Of a stretch of DNA of 64,000 nucleotides, positions 33,678 to 42,758 are shown piece by piece. Source of the DNA: JAWKSY01 sp041402125. GTDB lineage: Bacteria > Planctomycetota > GCA-002687715 > DRQF01. Made by a program: the position numbers and the translations under genes. The stretch spans positions 271,117 to 335,116 of the forward strand of contig JAWKSY010000005.1 of assembly GCA_041402125.1 (NCBI GenBank), in the 5' to 3' direction. Each line of letters starts with the position of its first letter. Position 1 is the first letter of the stretch. Under the pieces are notes generated by a model that was given only the letters and a program-made list of their open reading frames with translations, ran no database searches and was not told the origin of the DNA.

Positions 33678-35093
33678 TTAGCAGCTCGACTCGGCCGCGT
33701 CACCCGACAGGGCCCGGGCGAGACCCCGCGCGAAGCCGTGGAGTTCCGGGTCCCGGGCGCCCATGGAGAGCACGACGTCGCCGGGGCGCGCCCGCTCGGC
33801 GAGGAAGCGACCGATCTCGCCGGGATCCCCGAGGACGACGGCGGACCGCCCTCGCGCGGCGAGGTCGGCGACCAGGTCCTCGGAGGCGATGTCCTTCACC
33901 GCCGACCCGCCGGCGTAGTAGATCGGCCGGAGGATCAGGACGTCGTCGTCGGCGAGGCCCGTCGCGAGGGCCTCGACCAGTTCCTCGCGATAGAACTTCG
34001 TCGGGGCGAAGCCGTGGGGCTGGAAGAGGGCGAAGGCGCGTCCCCGCGACCGGCCGAGGGCCTCCAGCGCGGCCGCGATCTTGGCCGGGTTGTGGGCGAA
34101 GTCGTCGATGACCTGCACGCCGCCGGGTCGCCCGAGCACCTCGAAGCGGCGGTGGATGCCGCGGAAGCCCTCGATTCCCCTCGCCGCTGCCCCGAGGTCC
34201 TCGCCCAGCGCCCGGACGGCGGCGAGGGCCGCGAGGGCGTTGAAGGCGGTGTGGCGCCCGGGTTGGGGCAGACGGATCTCGAGATCCTCGACGCGGAGGA
34301 TCCCGCGGTCGGCGTCGTGGTGCGCGCGGAAGGCGGCCCGCGGGCCGAAGCCGAAGACGAGGCCTCGATCGTGCAGCGAGGCCAGCGCCTCGTCCTCCGC
34401 CACGACGAGCCTCGCGCAGCGGTCGGCGAAGCGGTCGAAGAGCGCGCGCAGCTCGTCCTCGGGCAGATGGTCGCGCTGCAGGTTGAGGATCAGGCCGAGG
34501 TCCGGGGCGTAGCGATCGAGGCTGCGGTCGCTCTCGTCGGCCTCGATCACGAGCGGGCCGCGACCCCGGCCCGCGTTGCCCCGGTGATCGCCGCGGCGGA
34601 GGGCCAGCAGCTCGCCGCCCGTGATCACTCCGGGATCCGCGCCGGCCGCCGCGAGGGCGGAGTGCGCGAGCCCGACGACGGTGGACTTTCCGCTCGTCCC
34701 CGTCACCGCGAGGGTCGTCCCCTCGTCGACGTGCCGCGCGAGGAGTTCCGAGCGGTGCAGGACCGGGACGCCGAGCTCGCGGGCGCGGGCCAGGTCCGGA
34801 ATGGCCGCTTCCACCGCCGTCGAGGCGACCACGCAGCTCGCGCCTTCGACCCCCCGGCCGTCCTGCGGGAGGATCTCGACGCCGAGCCGCGCCAGGCGGT
34901 CCCGCTCCTCGAGCTGGACCCCCCGATCGAAGAACCGGTCGCTCCCGCTCGTCGCCCCTCCCGCGAGGCGTCGGTACTCGGCGAGGGCGCTCATCCCGGC
35001 CCCCGCGACCCCGACGAAGTGGGCCCGACCGCGTCCGAGAAGGGTCGCGATCTCCTCTTTCGAGAGCGGATCGGGAGAGGGGTTGGGGCTCAA
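33678..35093 (-). CDS. MurC-like Mur ligase family protein
   Basis: 471 residues. N-terminal domain HFVGVAGAGMSALAEY and SGSD match MurC/Mpl; the ATP loop is VTGTSGKSTVVG; the middle has VIEADESDRSLDRYAPDLGLILN and the C-terminal domain VIDDFAHNPAKIAAAL. The order and EADESD/DDxAHxP signatures place it with UDP-N-acetylmuramate:L-alanine ligase (MurC) or Mpl. The P-loop TSGKST departs from the usual THGKTT, and no other cell-wall gene is nearby, so it may be a recycling or side-branch ligase rather than the essential MurC. First gene of the operon running to 31128. Confidence 0.83.
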   Translation of the reverse strand: MSPNPSPDPLSKEEIATLLGRGRAHFVGVAGAGMSALAEYRRLAGGATSGSDRFFDRGVQLEERDRLARLGVEILPQDGRGVEGASCVVASTAVEAAIPDLARARELGVPVLHRSELLARHVDEGTTLAVTGTSGKSTVVGLAHSALAAAGADPGVITGGELLALRRGDHRGNAGRGRGPLVIEADESDRSLDRYAPDLGLILNLQRDHLPEDELRALFDRFADRCARLVVAEDEALASLHDRGLVFGFGPRAAFRAHHDADRGILRVEDLEIRLPQPGRHTAFNALAALAAVRALGEDLGAAARGIEGFRGIHRRFEVLGRPGGVQVIDDFAHNPAKIAAALEALGRSRGRAFALFQPHGFAPTKFYREELVEALATGLADDDVLILRPIYYAGGSAVKDIASEDLVADLAARGRSAVVLGDPGEIGRFLAERARPGDVVLSMGARDPELHGFARGLARALSGDAAESSC

Positions 35094-35165
35094 GTCTCTG
35101 TCTCGTATCGTCTTATGGGTTTCAATGGGGCGGGGGGATGCGTGGCGCCGCTCGGGCGCGAATCC

Positions 35166-35193
35166 TTGAAAGCCCGCCCCGTCACGCTATCAT
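35166..35193 (+). promoter_or_regulatory. rpmB promoter
   Basis: TTGAAA (35166-35171), 16-base spacer, TATCAT (35188-35193), ~41 bases before the ATG. The CTTGAAAGCCC start and spacing match the promoter of the small basic peptide at 18563. Confidence 0.7.
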
Positions 35194-35234
35194 GCGCGCC
35201 CTACAGGATTCGTCCGCGAACGAGGTGAGCAATC

Positions 35235-35519
35235 ATGGCCAGGTGTCAGGTGACCGGAGCCGGCCCGAAGACGGGCAAGTCGATCAGCCGTCGAGGCAAG
35301 GCCAAGCGCGAAGGCGGTATCGGTAAGAACACCACCGGAATCACCTTCCGGACCTTCAAGCCGAACCTCCAGAAGAAGCGCATCTGGGTCGCCGAGCTCA
35401 GCCGCTGGGTGACGGTCCGCCTCACCGCGAAGGCCCTGAAGTCGATCGACCGCGACGGCGCCTACTCGGTCCTGGTCAAGGCCGGCCTCGTCAAGCCGCC
35501 GAAGGCCAAGGCGAGCTGA
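35235..35519 (+). CDS. rpmB: 50S ribosomal protein L28
   Basis: 94 residues. Binds 23S rRNA in the large subunit. MARCQVTGAGPKTGKSISR is the diagnostic N-terminus, then GITFRTFKPNLQKKRIWV. The single Cys of CQVTG is kept, but the second zinc-type pair is absent, so this is the Cys-poor form. It has a C-terminal basic tail beyond the usual ~78 residues. GAGGTGAGC precedes the ATG; own promoter and terminator, so monocistronic (no rpmG beside it). Confidence 0.97.
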   Translation: MARCQVTGAGPKTGKSISRRGKAKREGGIGKNTTGITFRTFKPNLQKKRIWVAELSRWVTVRLTAKALKSIDRDGAYSVLVKAGLVKPPKAKAS

Positions 35520-35546
35520 GACCCGCCTCCGATCGAGTCCTGCGAG

Positions 35547-35572
35547 AACCCGCCCTTCGAGGCGGGTTTTTT
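35547..35572 (+). terminator. Rho-independent terminator of rpmB
   Basis: AACCCGCC / GGCGGGTT stem with a CTTCGA loop followed by a run of six T (35567-35572). Textbook intrinsic terminator. Confidence 0.95.
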
Positions 35573-35592
35573 CGTGCCGGAAGGAAAGCGGA

Positions 35593-36786
35593 TCAGCGCC
35601 TGAGCGCGCCCTCGAGCGAGACCTCGGTCTCGAGGACCTTCCCGTCGCGCTCGAAGCGGAGGGCGACGGAAGGGCGGTCGCGCGCGGCTTCGAGGACGGC
35701 GTTGAGGTCGTCCAGCTTGCCGATCGGGTGCCCGTCGGCCTGCGTGATCACATCGCCGTGCCGCTGCACCGCGAAGCCGTCCTCGGTCAGGATCCAGCCG
35801 CGCAGCCCGGCCTTCTCGGCCGGCCCCCCGGCCTCGACGTTGCGGACGTAGAGGCCGCCCGGGCCGCGCCAGTTGCGGAAGATCATGTTCGCCGGATGGG
35901 CGTCGATGCCGATGTCGGGGCGCACGATCCGGCCGTAGCGGATCAGCATGCCGGCGACCCAGTTCACCGTGTCCACCGGGATGGCGAAGCCGATGCCCAG
36001 ATTGCCCTCGTTCTCGGCGTAGATCGCGGAGTTGACGCCGATGAGGCGTCCGGCGGTGTCGATGAGCGGCCCCCCGGAGTTGCCGGGGTTGATCGCCGCG
36101 TCGGTCTGGATGACCTCCTCGATGATGCGATCGTTCTTGCCGCGGATGCGCCGGTTGAGCTGACTCACGACGCCGGTCGTGAGCGTGTGCGGCAGGCCGA
36201 AGGGATTGCCGATCGCGAGGACGGTCTGGCCCACCCGCAGGTCGCCGCTCGTGCCGACCGTGATCGGGACGAGCCGGTTCTCCTCGACCTCCACCCGCAG
36301 GACGGCGAGGTCGTACTCCGGGGCGACGCCGGTCACCCGGGCCGCGACCGGCTCGGCCATCGTCGCGAGCTGGACCGTGATCCGGTCCTCGACCGCCGGG
36401 CGTCCGGGGACGACGCGGTCGCGCTCGATGACGTGGTAGTTCGTGATGATGTGCCCCTCGTGGTCCCAGACGATCCCGGTGCCGCTGCCCTTCTCCGTCC
36501 CGAGCGGGCTGCTGCCGAACCGCCGCGATTGGTCGCGGGTCGTGATGCCGGCGACGCTCGGGAGGCTGCGCTCGAAGACGGAGATGGTCGTCTTCTCGAA
36601 GTCGGCCAGCTCGCCGCGCGGCGTGACGGGGCGCAGCCCGAGGTCGCTGCCCGGAGGCGCCTCGCGCCCGAAGCGGGCCCAGGCGAAGGCGCCGACGCCG
36701 ACGACCGCGGCGAGGATGATGATGATGGGGAGGGTCGCGAAGCGACGCGTGCCGTTCTCGTAAACCGGGGCCATGGCCGCGATCAT
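35593..36786 (-). CDS. HtrA/DegP-type serine protease with PDZ domain, membrane anchored
   Basis: About 397 residues from Met at 36786 (36774 and 36810 are also possible; none has a strong ribosome site). One N-terminal membrane helix (LPIIIILAAVVGVGAFAW), then a trypsin-like protease: His in TNYHVIE, Asp in YDLAVLRV, Ser in NPGNSGGPL, with IGNPFGLPHTLTTG between. A single PDZ domain fills residues ~290-390 (GGLYVRNVEAGGPAEKAGL, GDVITQADGHPIGKLDDL). It acts in the periplasm in envelope protein quality control (DegS/DegQ-like topology). Confidence 0.94.
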   Translation of the reverse strand: MIAAMAPVYENGTRRFATLPIIIILAAVVGVGAFAWARFGREAPPGSDLGLRPVTPRGELADFEKTTISVFERSLPSVAGITTRDQSRRFGSSPLGTEKGSGTGIVWDHEGHIITNYHVIERDRVVPGRPAVEDRITVQLATMAEPVAARVTGVAPEYDLAVLRVEVEENRLVPITVGTSGDLRVGQTVLAIGNPFGLPHTLTTGVVSQLNRRIRGKNDRIIEEVIQTDAAINPGNSGGPLIDTAGRLIGVNSAIYAENEGNLGIGFAIPVDTVNWVAGMLIRYGRIVRPDIGIDAHPANMIFRNWRGPGGLYVRNVEAGGPAEKAGLRGWILTEDGFAVQRHGDVITQADGHPIGKLDDLNAVLEAARDRPSVALRFERDGKVLETEVSLEGALRR

Positions 36787-36844
36787 GCCGACCGGGCGCG
36801 CCCGGCGCAAACTCCGGCGGGCGAGGCGGTATCCGCCGGGTTAC

Positions 36845-36880
36845 CACCGGTCTCGCGCGCCGGGGCGCGCGAGACCGGTG
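36845..36880 (-). terminator. Long hairpin after the M64 peptidase operon
   Basis: Perfect 17-base arms (36845-36861 and 36864-36880, starting CACCGGTCTCGCG) lie 16 bases past the peptidase stop. There is no T-tract, so it is a terminator or mRNA-stabilising structure. Confidence 0.65.
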
Positions 36881-36895
36881 ATCGCCCCCTCGACC

Positions 36896-38833
36896 TCAGA
36901 AGATGAGGACGGAGGCCGTGCGACTGATCAGGGGCACGTGGAGGAAGCCGAAGACGCCGGGCTCGAGGACGGCGTAGGCGAAGTAGATCGAGGCCGGCGG
37001 GAGCCCGGCCGGCAGGGCCGGCTTCAGGAAGCTCGCCGAGGCCTCTCCGTTCGCGTCGAGCGTGCCGGAGAAGTCCTGGAAGTAGGGCGCGCCGACGGCG
37101 CCGGTCACGAAGACATCGGTGAGGTCGTCGAAGGTCAGGTTGACGAAGCCGACGTAGAACCCGAGCCAGGATCCCGGTCCGCCGAAGGACGAGGTCAACG
37201 AGGGCACCATGTAGTAGCCCTTGCCGGCGTGGGCCGGTCCGGCGGCGATGTCGAGGTTCACCAGGACGGGCGTCGTGAGCGGCGCGATGATCGCGTCGGC
37301 GGTCAGGTTGAGGTCGGCGGTGATCGGGAAGGGGCCGCCGGCGACGCTCTCGGCGTTGTTGCTCTCGTTCGTCTCGGTGACCTGGTTCAGGTCGTCGACG
37401 ATCACCCCGAAGTACCGCAGGCCGTTGGTGACCGTGGTCGGCACGCGGAACTCACGCGTGGACGTCGTGGAGGTGCCGGGCGGCAACGCCGGGATCAGCG
37501 AGATCTCCATCAGGGCGTCGGACGTGGTGATGATGGGGTCGTTCGACGCGTAGTAGCCGATGCGGACCGAGGGGGAGGACGTGAGGCCGCCGTTCGTCAC
37601 GGTCGTCATCATCGTGCCGAGCTCACCCGCCTTGGTCGGGACCTGACCGAGGGTCGCCACCGTGACGTCGAAGTCCGCGTTGACGTCGGACAGGGACCAC
37701 GAGACGTCGTCGAAGGGATCGAGCGGCGTCGCCTTCTGGTACCAGCTCGTCGTGTCCTGCAGCGAGACGGTCAGCGTGTGCTGTCCGGAGACGCCGAGCG
37801 AGGATCCGTCGTACGAGTAGGTCGCCACGCCGCCCGAGACGCTCACCGTCCCGCCGAGCACGGGGGTCCCGTCGAGGGACCAGGTGGCGACCCAGGCCGC
37901 GCCCGCGCCCGCCGCCGGCACGCTCAGCGAGAAGATCGTCGCGTTCTGGTAGGGGCCGCCGCTCGGCGAGGGCGAGACCGCGATCGGGTCGTGGTACATG
38001 CCCAGGATGTGCTCGAGCGTGGCCTCGCGGCAGACCGGGCAGAAGGGCTGGCCGTTGCTGCGCATCTTGCAGTTCGACTTCGGCCGGAAGATCCCGAACT
38101 GGTAGTAGCGCGCGCCCTCGAAGGCGGACACGCCCTCCGTGCCGATCCAGTAGTGCCACTTGGTCTGGAGCGCCGCCATCGACGTCGCGTCGTGGATCGA
38201 CACGTTCACCTGCCCGAGCTCGTTGCCGGTGTAGGTCGAGGACGACGCGCCGTAGTCGTACTCGTCGGCCAGGCCGAAGATCGAGTGGCCGAGCTCGTGG
38301 ACGGCGACCTGCAGGCCGGAGCTGTTCGCCGCGGCGTAGTTCGAGACCGAGTTCGCGCAGCCGCCGTACTCCGCGTCGTTCACCGCGACGATGACCTCGT
38401 CGAAGCCCGGGACGTTGAGGGCGGCCGTCGACATCACCTTGGAGGTGTTCGTCGTCACGCAGCGCATCGTCCCGCCCGTGCAGTAGGTCGCGTCGAGCTC
38501 GGTGTTCACGAAGGTCGGCGTCGTCCAGCAGGGCCCGGGCTTGTCGGCGCCGCTCTGTGCCGACTCGACGTCGACCCGCCAGATGTTGACGAAGTTCTTG
38601 TAGCGGTCGTTCGGGGCCTCGGAGGTCCACGCGGTGACGAAGTTCGCGGCGTGGGTGTGGAAGAGGGGGATCTCGGCGGCGGTGTAGCCGTCGCCCATGA
38701 TCACGATGTCGAGGCGGTCGGTGGGACTGCCGTCGCCGTGGATGAGGGTGGTGTTCCAGACGCTCTGGGCGCCGGCGATCGCGGTGGCGGCGAGGAGGAC
38801 CGCCAGGGCGGGCAGGAGGCGGAGATCTCTCAT
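36896..38833 (-). CDS. Secreted M64 family metallopeptidase with CARDB-like domain
   Basis: 645 residues. Signal peptide MRDLRLLPALAVLLAATAIAGAQ. The peptidase M64 (IgA-peptidase-like) domain has LDIVIMGDGYTAAE near the N-terminus and zinc site VAVHELGHSIFGLADEYDYG (HExxH plus GLADEY). Cys-rich segments (CWTT, CTGGTMRC, CKMRS, CPVC) suggest disulfides. Residues ~430-520 resemble a CARDB adhesion domain (TETNESNNAESV). The last ~100 residues form the DANGEASASFLKPALPAG beta domain seen in other secreted proteins here. Its start overlaps the upstream gene by ATGA. Confidence 0.9.
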   Translation of the reverse strand: MRDLRLLPALAVLLAATAIAGAQSVWNTTLIHGDGSPTDRLDIVIMGDGYTAAEIPLFHTHAANFVTAWTSEAPNDRYKNFVNIWRVDVESAQSGADKPGPCWTTPTFVNTELDATYCTGGTMRCVTTNTSKVMSTAALNVPGFDEVIVAVNDAEYGGCANSVSNYAAANSSGLQVAVHELGHSIFGLADEYDYGASSSTYTGNELGQVNVSIHDATSMAALQTKWHYWIGTEGVSAFEGARYYQFGIFRPKSNCKMRSNGQPFCPVCREATLEHILGMYHDPIAVSPSPSGGPYQNATIFSLSVPAAGAGAAWVATWSLDGTPVLGGTVSVSGGVATYSYDGSSLGVSGQHTLTVSLQDTTSWYQKATPLDPFDDVSWSLSDVNADFDVTVATLGQVPTKAGELGTMMTTVTNGGLTSSPSVRIGYYASNDPIITTSDALMEISLIPALPPGTSTTSTREFRVPTTVTNGLRYFGVIVDDLNQVTETNESNNAESVAGGPFPITADLNLTADAIIAPLTTPVLVNLDIAAGPAHAGKGYYMVPSLTSSFGGPGSWLGFYVGFVNLTFDDLTDVFVTGAVGAPYFQDFSGTLDANGEASASFLKPALPAGLPPASIYFAYAVLEPGVFGFLHVPLISRTASVLIF

Positions 38834-39345
38834 CGGTGGTCGTGCTCCTCGTGCTCGTCCGTGTGCCCGACGATCGTCAGGCGGAGCGCGGTCGCGCCCT
38901 CGACCCAGGCCGTCCGGATCATCACCGGATGGGCGCCGACGACGCTCTTCTCGCAGCCTCCGTCCTCGAGCGGGACGTAGACCGCGATCCGGTCGTGGTG
39001 GAGACCCGAGGCGAGGACCCGCCCGCGGGAGTCCAGGAGATCGAAGGCGTAGGTTCGGGAGAGATCGCGGGTCGGGCGCGGGTCGGGCGCGATCCCCCGC
39101 AGCAGGAAGCAGCGGTCGAGGCGGACCGGGGCGCCGTTCTCGTCGACGTCGACGAGGAAGGCGAACATCTTCTCGGCCACGCCCTCGCGGGGGTGGTCCT
39201 CGATGCGATCGAGGGCGAAGACCACGCCCTCCTCCAGGGGTCGATCGGCGGCCGCCTCGGCGTCGCCGCCGCCGGTCCCGCCGAACAGGACGGCCGCGAG
39301 GGCGGCCAGCGGCGCCAGGGCCATGAGCCCGCGTCGTGCACGCAT
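38830..39345 (-). CDS. Exported protein of unknown function, coupled to the M64 peptidase
   Basis: 171 residues. Basic start MRARRGLMALAPLAALAAVLFGG gives a signal peptide or anchor. The mature part is beta-rich (VFALDRIEDHPREGVAEKMF, YAFDLLDSRGRVLASGL, AIRTAW-like MIRTAWVEGATALRLTIVG) and ends in a His/Glu/Asp cluster (HTDEHEEHDHR) that could bind metal. GGAG lies 8 bases before the ATG. Its stop overlaps the peptidase start (ATGA); it might be a metal-delivering or chaperone partner of the zinc peptidase (inference). Confidence 0.75.
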   Translation of the reverse strand: MRARRGLMALAPLAALAAVLFGGTGGGDAEAAADRPLEEGVVFALDRIEDHPREGVAEKMFAFLVDVDENGAPVRLDRCFLLRGIAPDPRPTRDLSRTYAFDLLDSRGRVLASGLHHDRIAVYVPLEDGGCEKSVVGAHPVMIRTAWVEGATALRLTIVGHTDEHEEHDHR

Positions 39346-39619
39346 GGTGGATTCTCCGTTCCTTCTCGGGGCCCGGCCCCGGCTCCGGCCGGTCGGGCGC
39401 CCTCCGACCGGGGCCCAGAGGCGGCCCGGACGGCGGCAATGCAACGGGGAAGTTACCAGAGTCCGCCCCTCCCTCGCCGGAAATTGACGTCCGGGCGGCC
39501 GGGGGCTCATTCCGCCGCGGCGAGGGGCGCGCACTGGTCCCCTATCCGTGAAAGGTTATGAGAATGCCGCGAGGGGTCCGGGCGGGCCCCGGACGTCGAG
39601 CCGGACGCAGGAGAACCCC

Positions 39620-40888
39620 ATGACCCAGGCCACCGCCGAGGGCGTGAAGACGCCGGAAGAGAATCCCTTCGAGATCGCGCGCCGCCAGCTGCTCGCGGCG
39701 AACGCCTACCTCGGGCTCGACGACGCGACCCTGGCGGTGCTCATGGAGCCGCTCCGCGAGCTGCACGTCACGCTCCCCGTGCGGATGGACGACGGCAGCA
39801 CCAAGGTCTTCAAGGGATTCCGCGTCCAGTACAACGACGCGCGCGGGCCGACCAAGGGCGGCATCCGCTTCCACCCCGAGGAGACGATCGACACCGTCCG
39901 TGCGCTCGCGGCCTGGATGACCTGGAAGACGGCGGTCGTCGACATCCCCCTCGGCGGCGGCAAGGGCGGCGTCATCTGCGACCCGAAGTCGATGTCGACC
40001 GGCGAGCTCGAGCGTCTCAGCCGTCAGGTCGGCCGCATCCTCGGTCTCGAGAAGGACGTGCCCGCGCCGGACGTCTACACCAACCCCCAGATCATGGCCT
40101 GGATGACGGACGAGATCTCCTGGCACCGCGGCTACAACGCCCCCGGCACCTTCACCGGCAAGCCGCTCGCCTGGGGCGGCTCGCAGGGGCGGGGCGACGC
40201 GACCGCGCGGGGCGGCGTGATCTGCATCCGCGAGGCGCTGACGGCGCTCGGCATCACCGGCCATTTGCGCTACGCGATCCAGGGCTTCGGCAACGCGGGT
40301 CAGTTCGCGGCGACGCTCTTCCGCGAGATGCTGGGTTGCGACCACGTCCTCGTCGCGGCGTCGGACTCCCGCGGCGCGATCCACTGCCCCGACGGTCTCG
40401 ATCCGGCGGCGCTGATCGCGCACAAGGAGGCCACGGGCAGCGTCGTCGGCTTCGCCGGCGCCGAGGCGATCGACCCCGCCGCCGTTCTCGAGGTGGAGGC
40501 GGACGTGCTCATCCCGGCCGCGCTCGAGGGCGCCCTCCGCGCCGACAACGCCGACCGCGTCCGGGCCCGCGTCGTCTGCGAGCTCGCGAACGGACCCACC
40601 ACGCCGGAGGCGGACGCGATCCTGCGGCAAAAGGGCGTCTTCGTGATCCCCGACTTCCTCGCCAACGCCGGCGGCGTGACGGTCTCTTACTTCGAGCAGG
40701 TCCAGAACGGGACGCAGTACTACTGGGATCTCGAGGAGGTCCACGAGAAGCTCGATCACAAGATGACCGCGGCCTTCCGCGAGGTCCGGCGCACCGCGAT
40801 CCGCCACGAGGTGGACATGCGGACCGCGGCGTACGTCGTGGCGGTGCGCCGCGTCGCCGACGCCATGAAGGTCCGGGGCTGGGTCTGA
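39620..40888 (+). CDS. gdhA: Glutamate dehydrogenase (Glu/Leu/Phe/Val dehydrogenase family)
   Basis: 422 residues, the ~420-residue hexameric type. Catalytic and substrate motifs: FKGFRVQYNDARGPTKGGIRFHP, WKTAVVDIPLGGGKGGV, and PAPDVYTNPQIMAWMTDE. The coenzyme domain has IQGFGNAGQFAA. Oxidatively deaminates glutamate to 2-oxoglutarate or the reverse; cofactor specificity (NAD or NADP) is not decided here. CAGGAG precedes the ATG. The 274-base upstream gap is divergent from the M64 operon; the M18 peptidase gene follows after 4 bases, pointing to linked amino-acid catabolism. Confidence 0.95.
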   Translation: MTQATAEGVKTPEENPFEIARRQLLAANAYLGLDDATLAVLMEPLRELHVTLPVRMDDGSTKVFKGFRVQYNDARGPTKGGIRFHPEETIDTVRALAAWMTWKTAVVDIPLGGGKGGVICDPKSMSTGELERLSRQVGRILGLEKDVPAPDVYTNPQIMAWMTDEISWHRGYNAPGTFTGKPLAWGGSQGRGDATARGGVICIREALTALGITGHLRYAIQGFGNAGQFAATLFREMLGCDHVLVAASDSRGAIHCPDGLDPAALIAHKEATGSVVGFAGAEAIDPAAVLEVEADVLIPAALEGALRADNADRVRARVVCELANGPTTPEADAILRQKGVFVIPDFLANAGGVTVSYFEQVQNGTQYYWDLEEVHEKLDHKMTAAFREVRRTAIRHEVDMRTAAYVVAVRRVADAMKVRGWV

Positions 40889-40892
40889 GACC

Positions 40893-42164
40893 ATGAGCGA
40901 CGTCACGCCGGACCTCCTCGACTTCATCGCCGCCGGTCCGACGCCCTTCCACGTCGTGGCCGAGGTCGCCCGCCGCCTCGACGCCGCCGGCTTCGAGCCG
41001 CTCGACGAGACGGCCCGCTGGGAGCTGCGGCCGGGCGGTCGCTACCGCGTCGTGCGCGGCGAGACGACCATCGCGGCCTTCGTCCTCGGCCAGGCCCCGC
41101 CGTCCGAGGCGGGCTTCGCCCTCGTCGGCGCCCACACCGACAGTCCGAATCTCCGCCTGAAGCCGCGCGCGGCCTTCGAGCGCGAGGGCTACCGTCAGGT
41201 CGGGGTCGAGACCTACGGGGGCGTCCTCCTGCAGACCTGGTTCGACCGCGACCTCGGTCTCTCGGGACGGCTCCTCGTGGCCTCGGGCGACGCCGCGCCG
41301 CGCTCGGTGCTCGTCCGTTGCGACGACCCGGTGGCGCGGATCCCCCGCCTCGCGATCCACCTCGACGCGACGGCGAACGACGCCGGCATCGCCGACCGTC
41401 AGATCGATCTCGCGCCGATCCTGGGTCTCACGGGGGAGGGACCGGACTTCGAGACCTGGCTCCGCCGCCGGGCGGGCCTGGCCGACGGCGAGACCGTCCT
41501 CGCGACCGATCTCATGCTGCATCCCGTCGAACCGCCCGCGATCGGCGGGATCGACGGCGACCTCGTCTTCGCGCCGCGACTCGACAATCTCGCGAGCTGC
41601 CACGCGGCGGTCCGCGCGCTCCTCGATCACGTGGACGCGCCTTCGGCCGCGACGCGCGGTCTCCTGCTCTACGACCACGAGGAGGTGGGGTCGACCACGC
41701 GGCAGGGCGCGGCCGGTTCGCTCCTCGCGGACCTCGTCGCGCGGCTGGGCGGCGAGAAGGAGGAGGACCGGGCGCGCGCCCGGGCGCGTTCGTGGTTCCT
41801 GTCCGTGGACATGGCCCACGCCCGGCATCCGAACCGGCCCGAGAAGCACGACCCGCAGCACAAGCCCGCGCTGAACGGCGGTCCCGTCATCAAGTACAAC
41901 GCGAACGCGCGGTACGCGACGGACGGCGAGACGGCCGCGCACTTCAAGCGGCTCTGCGCCGCCGCGGACGTGCCGGTGCAGGAGTTCGTGATGCGCACCG
42001 GGAGCCCCTGCGGGAGCACCATCGGCCCCGTGGTCGCGGCCCAGCTCGGCCTCCGCACGGCCGATGTCGGCTGCCCGATGCTCTCGATGCACTCGGCGCG
42101 CGAGACCGCCGGCGCTCGCGACCAGGATCTCATGATTCGCGCTCTCGGAGTCTTCTTCTCCTGA
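40893..42164 (+). CDS. M18 family aminopeptidase (aspartyl aminopeptidase-like)
   Basis: 423 residues. Opening DLLDFIAAGPTPFHVVAEVA is typical of M18. Di-zinc ligands: His in LVGAHTDSPNLRLKP, Asp in APRLDNLASCHA, Glu pair in YDHEEVGSTTRQGA, Asp in WFLSVDMAHARHPN, and His in PMLSMHSARE. The family cleaves N-terminal acidic or other residues from peptides in the cytosol, as a dodecamer. It lies 4 bases after gdhA, so probably the same transcript. Confidence 0.95.
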   Translation: MSDVTPDLLDFIAAGPTPFHVVAEVARRLDAAGFEPLDETARWELRPGGRYRVVRGETTIAAFVLGQAPPSEAGFALVGAHTDSPNLRLKPRAAFEREGYRQVGVETYGGVLLQTWFDRDLGLSGRLLVASGDAAPRSVLVRCDDPVARIPRLAIHLDATANDAGIADRQIDLAPILGLTGEGPDFETWLRRRAGLADGETVLATDLMLHPVEPPAIGGIDGDLVFAPRLDNLASCHAAVRALLDHVDAPSAATRGLLLYDHEEVGSTTRQGAAGSLLADLVARLGGEKEEDRARARARSWFLSVDMAHARHPNRPEKHDPQHKPALNGGPVIKYNANARYATDGETAAHFKRLCAAADVPVQEFVMRTGSPCGSTIGPVVAAQLGLRTADVGCPMLSMHSARETAGARDQDLMIRALGVFFS

Positions 42165-42188
42165 GCGATCAAGACGGAGTGATGTGAC

Positions 42189-42758
42189 GTGTACTCGACC
42201 AGCGATCTCAAGAAGGGCCTCATCATCGAGTTCGAGGATGCGCCCTGCCTCGTGGAGTCCCACCAGTCGTCGGATCCCCGCGCGCGCAACGCGACGGTCA
42301 TCCACAAGGTGCGCCTGCGGAACCTCAAGACGAACCAGAAGCTCGACAAGTCCTTCCGCAGCGGCGAGCTGTTCAAGGTGCCGGACTTCCAGAAGCGGAA
42401 GGTCCAGTACCTCTACCAGGACTCGACGGGCTACCACTTCATGGACGCCGAGTCGTACGACCAGTTCCACCTGCCGGCCGATCAGCTCGAGTGGGAGTCG
42501 AAGTTCCTCGCCGAGAACATGGACGTCACCGCGCTCGTCTACCGGGACGAGCCGATCGCCCTCGAGCTGCCGCCGACCGTCGTCCTCGAGATCACGGAGA
42601 CGATCCCGGCCGTGAAGGGCAACTCGGCGCGCGCGCGCAACAAGCCGGCGACGCTCACCACCGGTTTCGTCGTGCAGGTGCCGGAGCACATCGCCCAGGG
42701 CGAGTCGGTGTCGGTGGACACGCGGACCGGCGAGTTCCTGGGACGCTCGTCGAAGTGA
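42189..42758 (+). CDS. efpL: EfpL (YeiP)-type elongation factor P paralogue
   Basis: 189 residues. Three-domain EF-P fold: STSDLKKGLIIEFEDAPCLV, KVRLRNLKTNQKLDKSFRSGE, and C-terminal SARARNKPATLTTGFVVQVPEHI. The domain I loop reads SSDPRARNATVIHK, two residues longer than canonical EF-P, with Arg33 where EF-P carries modified Lys34. E. coli EfpL has a matching SPSARGAATLYK loop with Arg33 and a SARNKPATLSTG segment. EfpL relieves ribosome stalling at polyproline and other motifs without lysyl modification. No EpmA/EpmB or EarP gene is in the window. Coupled to the EVE gene by a GTGA overlap. Confidence 0.88.
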   Translation: MYSTSDLKKGLIIEFEDAPCLVESHQSSDPRARNATVIHKVRLRNLKTNQKLDKSFRSGELFKVPDFQKRKVQYLYQDSTGYHFMDAESYDQFHLPADQLEWESKFLAENMDVTALVYRDEPIALELPPTVVLEITETIPAVKGNSARARNKPATLTTGFVVQVPEHIAQGESVSVDTRTGEFLGRSSK

